A stretch of 64,000 nucleotides of DNA from Hordeum vulgare subsp. vulgare. Lineage: Eukaryota > Streptophyta > Magnoliopsida > Poales > Poaceae. The notes under the pieces were generated by a model that ran no database searches, was not told where the DNA came from, and worked only from the letters and a program-made list of their open reading frames with translations. Of this stretch, positions 57,249 through 64,000 are shown piece by piece. The DNA lies in NCBI RefSeq assembly GCF_904849725.1, contig NC_058518.1:328932581-328996580 (forward strand), read 5' to 3'. The position numbers were made by a program, and so were the translations under genes. Position 1 is the first letter of the stretch. Each line of letters starts with the position of its first letter.

Positions 57249-59062
57249 TGTTGGAAATATGCCCTAGAGGCAATAATAAATTAGTTATTATTATATTTCT
57301 TTGTTCATGATAATTGTTTATTATCCATGCTATAATTGTATTGATTGGAAACACAAATACATGTGTGGATACATAGACAAAACACTGTCCCTAGTAAGCC
57401 TCTAGTTGAATAGCTCGTTGATCAAAGATGGTTAAGGTTTTCTAACCATAGACAAGTGTTGTCACTTGATAAAGGGATCACATCATTAGGAGAATGATGT
57501 GATGGACAAGACCCAAACTATAAACGTACTGTATGATCGTGTCAGTTTATTGCTACTGTTTTCTGCATGTCAATGTATCTGTTCCTATGACCATGAGATC
57601 ATGCAACTCCCGGACACCGGAGGAATACCTTGTGGGTTATCAAACGTCGCAACGTAACTGGGTGACTATAAAGGTGCTATACAGGTATCTCCAAAGGTGT
57701 CTGTTGGGTTGGCATGGATCAAGACTGGGATTTGTCACTCCGTGTAACGGAGAGGTATCTCGGGGCTCACTCGGTAATACAACATCACAACAAGCCTTGC
57801 AAGAAATGTGACTAAGGAGTTAGTTACGGGATCTTGTATTACAGAACGAGTAAAGAGACTTGCCGGTAACGATATTGACCTAGGTATGAAGATACCGACG
57901 ATCGAATCTCGGGCAAGTAACATACCGAAGGACAAAGGGACAATATACGGGATTAACTGAATCCTTGACATAGAGGTTCAACCAATAGAGATCTTCGTAG
58001 AATATGTGGGATCCAATATGGACATCCAGGTCCCGCTATTGGTTATTGACCAGAGAGTGTCTCAGGTCATGTCTGCATAGTTCTCAAACCCACAGGGTTT
58101 GCACATTTAAGGTTCACTAACGTTTCAGTATAGTTGACTTATATGTGTTGGTGACCGAAGTTTTGTTCAGAGTCCCGGATGAGATCCCAGATGTCACGAG
58201 GAGTTCCTGAATGGTCCGGAAACAAAGACTGATATATAGGAAGTTGGTATTTGGATTCCGGAAGGTTTTTGGGCATTGCCGACAGTTTACCGGGAGTGAC
58301 GAATGGGTTCCGGGGGCCCACTGGGTGGGACCACCACGCCCCAAGGGGTCCACATGGGTTTATTGGATGCGCAATAAGGCATAATGGGCTGACAAAGTCA
58401 TCCAAGGAAATCCCATGAGGTAAAAGTGGAAAATCCAAAAGATGTGGGAAATTTAGGAAGCAGTCCTAATCCAATTTGGATTGGAGGAGGACTCCTCCCT
58501 CCTCCACTTCGGCCGAAGTCAAGGGGGCTCCCTTGATCCTCAAGGCTATCCCCTCTCCTCCTCCTATATATACTTGAGGTTTTAGGGTTTTTGACACACA
58601 ACTTTTCCACGTGCAACCCTAAACCTCTACTTCGTAGTTCATCCTCTAGATCGGATTTCTGCGGTGCTTAGGCGAAGCCCTGCAGGAATAGATCACCACC
58701 ACCACCACTATGCCGCCGTGCTGGAGAACTCATATACCTCTCCGCCCCCTCTTGCTGTATCAAGAAGGTGGATATCGTCATCGGGCTGTACGTGTGCTGA
58801 AGGTGGAGGCGCCGTCCGTTCGGCACTTGATCGGGAAGGATCGTGATGGGATCGCGGGATGGATCGTGATGAGATCACGGGACGGGCTGCGATTTGGATC
58901 GTGAAGATGTTCCATTATGTCAACCGCGTTATATACGCTTCCGCTTAGCGATCTACAAGGGTACATAGATTCGCTCTCCCCTCTCGTAGAAGATCATCAC
59001 CATGGATATGTATTACGTGTGCGTAGGAAAAAAATATGTTTCACATGCAACGTTCCCCAACA
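57249..59062 (+). repeat. C3 5' LTR
   Basis: 1814 bp from TGTTGGAAATATGCCC to TTCCCCAACA, the Angela/BARE-group LTR type. TATA box at 58565-58572 in a CTCCTCC context. Confidence 0.94.
58565..58572 (+). promoter_or_regulatory. TATA box of the C3 LTR promoter
   Basis: TATATATA after CTCCTCC, repeated in the 3' LTR remnant near 61156. It would transcribe rightward. Confidence 0.6.
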
Positions 59063-59063
59063 G

Positions 59064-59076
59064 TGGCATCATGAGC
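59064..59076 (+). other. C3 primer binding site (degenerate Met type)
   Basis: TGGCATCATGAGC, an altered form of TGGTATCAGAGC, one base after the LTR. Confidence 0.75.
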
Positions 59077-60324
59077 TAGGTTCATGCATAGATGAAATCT
59101 CTAGTAGAACAGAAAAGTTTTTGTGGGCGTTGATGTTCGATTTGCTGCCCTCCTTAGTCTATTCTCGATTCGGCGGAATTGTTGGATTGAAGAGGCCCGG
59201 ACCAACCTTACTCGTACGCTTACGAGAGACCGGTTTCATCGACTAACATGCAACTTGTTGCATACAAATGACTGGCTGGTGTCTGTTTCTTCAACTTTAG
59301 TTGAATCGGATTTGACCGAGGCGGTCCTTGGAGAAAGGTTAAATAGCAATTTGCATATCACTATTGTGGCTTTGCGTATGTAAGATGCGATCATACTAGA
59401 TACCCATAGCAGCAACGTAAAACACGCAACAACAAATTAGTGGACGTCTAACTTGTTTTTGTAGGGTATGCATGTGATGTGATATGGCCAAAGACATGAT
59501 GTGATATATTGGATGTATGAGATGATCATGTTGTAATAGTTGACTTGCACGTCGATGCTACGACAACCGGCATGAGCCATAGGGTTGTCTTTAAACAAAT
59601 GTTTGTTCTTGCAGATGCGTTTACTATATTGCTAGGTTGTAGCTTTAGTAGTAATAGCATAGATAGCACGACAACCTCGATGGCGGCACGATGATGGAGA
59701 TCATGGTGTGGCGCCGGTGATGATGAATATCATGCCGGTGCTTTGGTGATGGAGATCAAGAAGCACAAGATCATGGCCATATCATGCCACTTATGAATTG
59801 CATATGATGTTAATCCTTTTTGTGCACCTTATTTTGCTTATAATGACAGTAGCATTATAAGGTGACCCCTCACTAAAATTTCAAGATAAAATTGTGTTCT
59901 CCCTGACTGTGCACCGTTGCAATAGTTCGTCGTTTCGAGACACCACGTGATGATCGAGTGTGATAGACTCAATGTTCACGTACAACGGGTGCAAAACAGT
60001 TGCACACGCGGAACACTCGGGTTAAATTTGACGAGCCTAGCATGTACAGAAATGGCCTCAGAACACAAGAGACCGAAAGGTCGAGCATGAATCATATAGT
60101 TGATATGATCAACATGGATATGTTCACCACTGAAACTATACTCATCTCACGTGATGACTGGGCTTGAGTTAGTGGATTTGGATCATGCGCCACTCGAATG
60201 ACTAGAGGTATGTCTATTTGAGTGGGAGTTATTAGTAATATGATTAGCTAAACTAAATTATCAAGAACATAGTCAAAAGGTCTTTGCAAATTATGTTGTA
60301 GCTTGCGCTGTAGCTCTACTGTTT
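59077..60324 (+). other. C3 untranslated leader
   Basis: About 1.25 kb matching the reversed C2 leader in blocks (for example 59870-60110). No ORF is supportable. Confidence 0.75.
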
Positions 60325-60771
60325 TAGATATGTTCCTAGAGAAAATTTAGTTGAAAGATGATAGTAGCAATTATGTGGACTGGGTCCGTAAACTGAGGAT
60401 TGTCCTCATTGCTGCACAGAAGGCTTATGTCCTTAATGCACCGCTCGGTGTGCTGAACCTCGAGCATCGTCTGTGGATGTTGTGAACATCTGACATACAC
60501 GTTTTTGATGACTACGTGATAGTTTAGTGCGTAATACTTTAGAATTGTGGTGCCGAAGACATTTTGAACGTCATGGAACATATGAGATGTTCTAAGAGAT
60601 GAAATTGGGATTTCATCCTCGTGCCCTTGTTGAGAGGTATGAGACCTCCGACAAGATTCTTTGTCTACAAAGTAAAGGAGAAAAGCTCAATCGTTGAACA
60701 TGCGCTCAGATTGTCTAAGTGCAACAATTGCTTTAATCAAGTGGGAGTTAATATTCTAGATAAGATAGTGA
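60325..60771 (+). pseudogene. C3 gag remnant
   Basis: Codons recognisable as copia Gag (SNYVDW, IAAQKAYVLNAPLG, ERHGTYEM, RALVERYETSDKI) in several frames, with stops and short deletions. It is collinear with residues about 12-150 of the C2 protein. It ends at the CACTA terminus. Confidence 0.8.
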
Positions 60772-61095
60772 CACTACTAGGAAAAGGCCTGCTAGTGGCG
60801 CACCTGTTTTGGCTACTAATGGCGCACTACAGGTGCGCCACTAGCATCACGCCATTAGAATTTTTTACTAATGGCGCACCAGGCAGTGCGCCATTAGTAT
60901 AGCCCATGGTGCTCCATTAGTATGCGTCCCACGACATATATACTAATGGCGCACCAGGCAGTGCGCCATTAGTATAGCCCATGGTGCTCCATTAGTATGC
61001 CTCTCACGGCATATATACTAATGGCGCACCAGGCAGTGCGCCATTAGTATAGCCCATGGTGCTCCATTAGTATCTGGTATTCTGGCATATATATG
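60772..61095. mobile_element. Truncated CACTA transposon end
   Basis: Starts CACTACTAGGAAAAGG, the CACTA-superfamily terminal motif, after TGA. Subterminal repeats built on CTAATGGCGCACC follow. No second terminus is present: at about 61096 the sequence changes to the C3 3' LTR. A deletion therefore removed the rest of the transposon with C3 pol. There is no transposase here. Confidence 0.88.
60867..61091. repeat. Three 75-bp tandem repeats with hairpins in the CACTA end
   Basis: Units at 60867-60941, 60942-61016 and 61017-61091, the last one degenerate at its end. Each starts with a perfect inverted repeat of 13-bp arms, ACTAATGGCGCAC and GTGCGCCATTAGT, with a 6-nt loop. An additional 17-bp-arm inverted repeat is at 60791-60807 and 60829-60845. 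These resemble the transposase-binding subterminal repeats of CACTA elements. Confidence 0.92.
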
Positions 61096-61649
61096 TTTTG
61101 TTCGAAGTCAAGGGGGATCCCTTGAGCCTCAAGTCTAGCCCCTCCCCTCCTCCTATATATACTTGAGGTTTTATGGTTTTTGACACACAACTTTGCCATG
61201 TGTAGCCGTAAACCTCTACTTCGTAGTTCTTCCTCTAGATCGGATTTCTGCGGTGCTTAGGCGAAGCCCTGTAGGAATAGATCACCACCACCACCACCAC
61301 GCTGCCGTTCTGGAGAACTCATCTACCTCTCTGACCCTCTTGCTGGATCAAGAAGGTGGAGATCGTCATCGGGCTGTACGTGTGCTCAAGGCGGAGGTGC
61401 CGTCCGTTCGACACTAGATCGGGAAGGATCGTGATGGGATCGCGGAACAGATCGTGATGAGATCGTGGGACGGGCTGCGATTTGGATCGCGAAGATGTTC
61501 CACTACGTCAACCACGTTATATATGCTTCCGCTTAGCGATCTACAAGGGTATGTAGATTCACTCTCCCCTCTCATAGATGATCATCACCATGGATAGGTA
61601 TTGCGTGTGCGTAGGAATTCTTTTGTTTCCCATGCAACGTTCCCCAACC
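61096..61649 (+). repeat. C3 3' LTR, truncated
   Basis: Matches 58510-59062 of the 5' LTR at about 92%. The U3 part is deleted. Confidence 0.92.
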
Positions 61650-61654
61650 TGAGC

Positions 61655-62088
61655 TTCTCCTCCCTAGATTTGGTAAGAGCATTGGTAATATGCTCGGTGA
61701 AGGCAATATTGAGTGTACTAGTGTGGGGATCTTTAGCCATTCTTTGCAAAAAGGTGATGACTTCAGAGAGACTACAATTGTTAAAATCAATAATATTGCT
61801 ACTAAGTAAAATTGTAGTGTCATCCTCGATGTTTTATTTGATCTCTATTATAAGAGTTTGGATGTCTTCCCAAGTTTGGGGATGTTTAGGGGCAACTTTA
61901 AACCAAAGATCTTTTGGCTTCCTGACGCAACCATGCCAAGGGCATAATTCTCCACAATGACTAGTATAGTCACATGGTTTACTTGTAAAAAGACCCTTAC
62001 TGGTAACTGGAGCAATAGAGGAGAAGGTGTAATCATGGTTGTTGTGACTAGTGGAGTCACCCAACATGGTGTTTTTAGTGGAACCCAT
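61655..62088 (-). pseudogene. G3 ORF, N-terminal part (unknown; joined to protease)
   Basis: From an ATG at 62086-62088 the minus frame reads MGSTKNTMLGDSTSHNNHD, HGCVRKPKDLWFKVAPKHP and TWEDIQTLIIEIK to a TAA (61834-61836). It then continues in frame (SEVITFLQRMAKDPH, NIAFTEHITNALTKSREEK) to the C3 site, and across it into the protease domain at 57248. Without C3 it is one frame of about 300 codons with one stop. It is not a standard capsid gene, and I do not recognise its N-terminal half. Confidence 0.6.
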
Positions 62089-62232
62089 AGCAGCGGCAAC
62101 GAGCAAGAACAAAGCAACTATTTTTTTGTGATTTTTGGTATAGGACTCTAAAGGAAAAACTAAAAAGCAAACTAACAAGACTAAAAAGCAAAGGTAAAAG
62201 ATAGTGTGCAACTCCCCTATATTGAAGACTGG

Positions 62233-62252
62233 AGTCCCCGACAACGGCGCCC
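62233..62252 (-). other. G3 primer binding site (tRNA-Asp type)
   Basis: On minus GGGCGCCGTTGTCGGGGACT, two mismatches from the tRNA-Asp complement, 10 bp inside the LTR. Confidence 0.85.
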
Positions 62253-62262
62253 GAAATTCGCT

Positions 62263-63910
62263 TGATGACGATTTGATGGATATACTTCTCGCCCCTCGTT
62301 GGTTACCCCAAGTGGAAGGTGGAGATGTAGTCAGCAGCAAAATTTCCCTTACACGGAGACTGTAAAGTTTATCGAACCAGGAGAACTCCTAGGCTCAACA
62401 AGTAGGTGTCTTCCACCATGGCGCTAGCAGAAGATGTAGACCTGCACACACAACAAATAACTTTGCTCCCAACGAGTACAGAGAGGTTGTCAATCTCTCC
62501 GGCCTTGTAGTTTGCAAAGGATCAAAACACAAGCGGGAAGGTAATAGTGATTGCAACGGAAAATTAAATGAAAGCGGTAAATGATGGAGGTGCAAATAAT
62601 GATGGTGATATGGACCAGAGTCACATGACGTTCACTAGTGATGTCTCTCTCCCAAAAGACGAAAAACAACTATGCTAGGGTAAACAAATCAAAGTTGGGC
62701 AATTGACAGAATTATGTTTGCACCGCGATGCTAATTATGCTCCTTGATAGTTAGAGGTTCAATAGTAATGGGCAGTATGCCAAGACAAGTAGACCGTTTA
62801 TTCATCAGCATCTACTTACTAATCATCCACCTTGAGATATCTATCCAGAACATCTCTCCGGTAATAAGTTGCGAGCCCCACCCAAAGTGTAAACTTAAAG
62901 CAACAGACAACTGCATTAACGAACCATGCGTAAGGTAAACAATCCTTGTAACCGTGGCACAAGCACTGTTGTTTTATCCCTGGTGGCAACAAGCACATCC
63001 CCTAGTCTCATGTTTCTATCACTCAAGCTAGACATCGAGGGGCCTGAACCCACGATCATGCATAATGCTCCCTCTTGGAGTTACGATCTACTACTTGGCC
63101 AAAGCAATAAAAAGCAACGGAGAACATGCATGAATCACTAAGGAACATAATATAAAAGGATAATTAAATATATAACTCATAACAATCTGAACATAATCTC
63201 ATAATCCATCGGATCCCAACAAACCGAGCATAGCAATAGCAAGAGAATTACATAGATGCATTGATCATGTAGGGTAGCTCACAAGGACTAACCATTGAAG
63301 CACAAGATTGGAGGGACGACATCACATATCTACTGGCCATGGAGTCATGGTCCAAGGGGAACTACTCACGACACATCCGGGAAGCGTCCATGGTGATGGA
63401 GAAGCACCCGGAGATCAATCCTCCCTCCGACAGGGTGCCGGGAAGAGGTATCCGGACGCTCCCGATCTCGGAAGCGCTGCAGCGGCGGAACGATGGAGAA
63501 ATCCGCGATTCCAGAAAGTTTGCGAGGGTTTCCTCTCGGGACTCTAAATATAGGCCAAAGGAGGGAACCGAAGGAGGTGGGACCCACGCAGGCGACCTCC
63601 TGGCGCGGCCTAGGGCCTGGCAGCACCAGCAGGCCGCCTGGGAGGCCCCTGGCCCTCCTTCGATGATCTGGAATCTTCTGTTTCGCTAATTATATATATA
63701 TTTTTTCTAAATTTTTTCGGGCTTCGGAAAATTGGGTAAAAGCCCGTGCAAAATAGACACCAGCAGACAGAAACTCGCACTGGGTGCACTGAGTTAGTAG
63801 GTTAGTCCAAATATGTGTAAAATTATATAAAAGTGTAGCAAAACATATACCAATGTCACCCAAAAGATCACGGAACAAGCATAAATTATAGATACGCTTG
63901 GGACGTATCA
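62263..63910 (-). repeat. G3 5' LTR
   Basis: 1648 bp from TGATGACGAT to GGACGTATCA, the partner of 16740-18387. The terminal palindrome has one mismatch here. Confidence 0.95.
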
Positions 63911-63915
63911 ACCAC

Positions 63916-64000
63916 TTTTGGCTATGTTATTGCTTGGTTAACCATTTTGATAGCGTTTCTAGTTTGCACGTGCAGTTGCTTGCATGTGAAAACATGGGTT
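63916..64000. mobile_element. H0 continuation after G3
   Basis: Continues the sequence interrupted at 16739. There is no ORF. It is cut by the window edge. Confidence 0.7.

Larger units (their letters stand above)
57249..61649 (+). mobile_element. C3: decayed Angela-type Ty1/copia with CACTA scar
   Basis: Plus-strand copia: 5' LTR 57249-59062, Met-type primer site, leader, gag remnant, CACTA fragment, and only the last 554 bp of the 3' LTR (61096-61649). TSD TGAGC. LTR overlap differs by about 8%. The final base is C instead of A. Pol, most of gag and the start of the 3' LTR are missing. Confidence 0.93.
16740..63910 (-). mobile_element. G3: Athila-type non-autonomous gypsy element holding H1 and C3
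   Basis: Both LTRs are 1648 bp (16740-18387 and 62263-63910), about 7% different in a 210-bp sample, with TSD ACCAC. Primer site at 62233-62252 and PPT at 18388-18401 place the reading direction on minus. Its own interior is 18388-18495, 53986-57248 and 61655-62262, about 4 kb in all. That interior holds a short ORF and a protease-like domain but no reverse transcriptase or integrase. H1 and C3 are separate later insertions, each with its own TSD. Confidence 0.93.

Noticed and set aside
1..64000. Host genes, tRNA, rRNA, CRISPR or bacterial-type operons
   Set aside because: All long frames are retroelement gag-pol or element-internal. The short TGGCGCC and TGGTATC matches are primer sites, not tRNA genes, and no spaced repeat array is present.

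Overview
Host and content. The whole window is stacked transposable elements and their remains. I see no convincing host gene, rRNA, tRNA or CRISPR array. The families point to a Triticeae grass (wheat, barley, rye or Aegilops): Angela/BARE/WIS-type Ty1/copia elements whose LTRs begin TGTTGGAATTATGCCC, Athila-lineage (Sabrina/WHAM-like) gypsy elements whose LTRs begin TGATACGTCT and use a tRNA-Asp primer site, a Tekay-type chromovirus family with unusually long LTRs of about 4 kb, and a CACTA DNA-transposon end. Family names come from remembered consensus features; boundaries come from termini, target-site duplications (TSDs), primer sites (PBS) and polypurine tracts (PPT) read in the sequence. 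I use local names below.

Layout, left to right. C1 (1-12137, minus) is a decayed Angela-like copia running off the left edge. Its 5' LTR is split by G2 (3782-10850, minus, TSD CCCCC), a non-autonomous Athila-type element with no pol. C1 sits in the gag of G1 (12138-14657, minus). G1 sits in H0, an unassigned long-LTR retroelement (14658-16739 and 63916-64000). H0 also hosts G3 (16740-63910, minus, TSD ACCAC), which contains nearly everything else. Inside G3 are two independent insertions: H1 (18501-53980, plus, TSD GAGAT) and C3 (57249-61649, plus, TSD TGAGC). C3 carries a truncated CACTA end. H1 is a Tekay-type chromovirus. A relative in the opposite orientation, A (22515-45913, minus, TSD ATTCC/ATTCG), inserted 25 bp from the end of H1's 5' LTR. 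A in turn carries C2 (31740-40689, minus), a nearly pristine Angela/BARE-type copia with an uninterrupted 1325-aa gag-pol. H1 also carries an Athila-type LTR (S, 47784-49415) and a deletion of most of its gag-pol.

How the parts relate. LTR pairs compared by eye on samples give about 7% divergence for G3, 5% for H1, 2% for A and 0.6% for C2, the order the nesting requires. Only C2 looks able to encode its own replication proteins. A has a recognisable gag, protease, reverse transcriptase, RNase H, integrase and chromodomain broken by stops and a frameshift. G2 and G3 lack reverse transcriptase and would depend on relatives.

Most interesting. The chromovirus family (A and H1) has an extra 257-codon ORF between the PBS and gag. 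Over 102 aligned codons the two copies differ synonymously at 33 and by amino acid at 7, so the protein has been under selection. In both copies a 3'-splice-site-like sequence lies directly before the ORF1 start codon and another directly before the gag start codon, suggesting splicing selects between the two products. Other points worth checking are a 49-bp duplication flanking C2 in place of the normal 5-bp TSD, two tandem primer sites in G2, unknown or altered ORFs in G2 and G3, and a 4-kb tail-to-tail LTR inverted repeat with a 5-bp centre.
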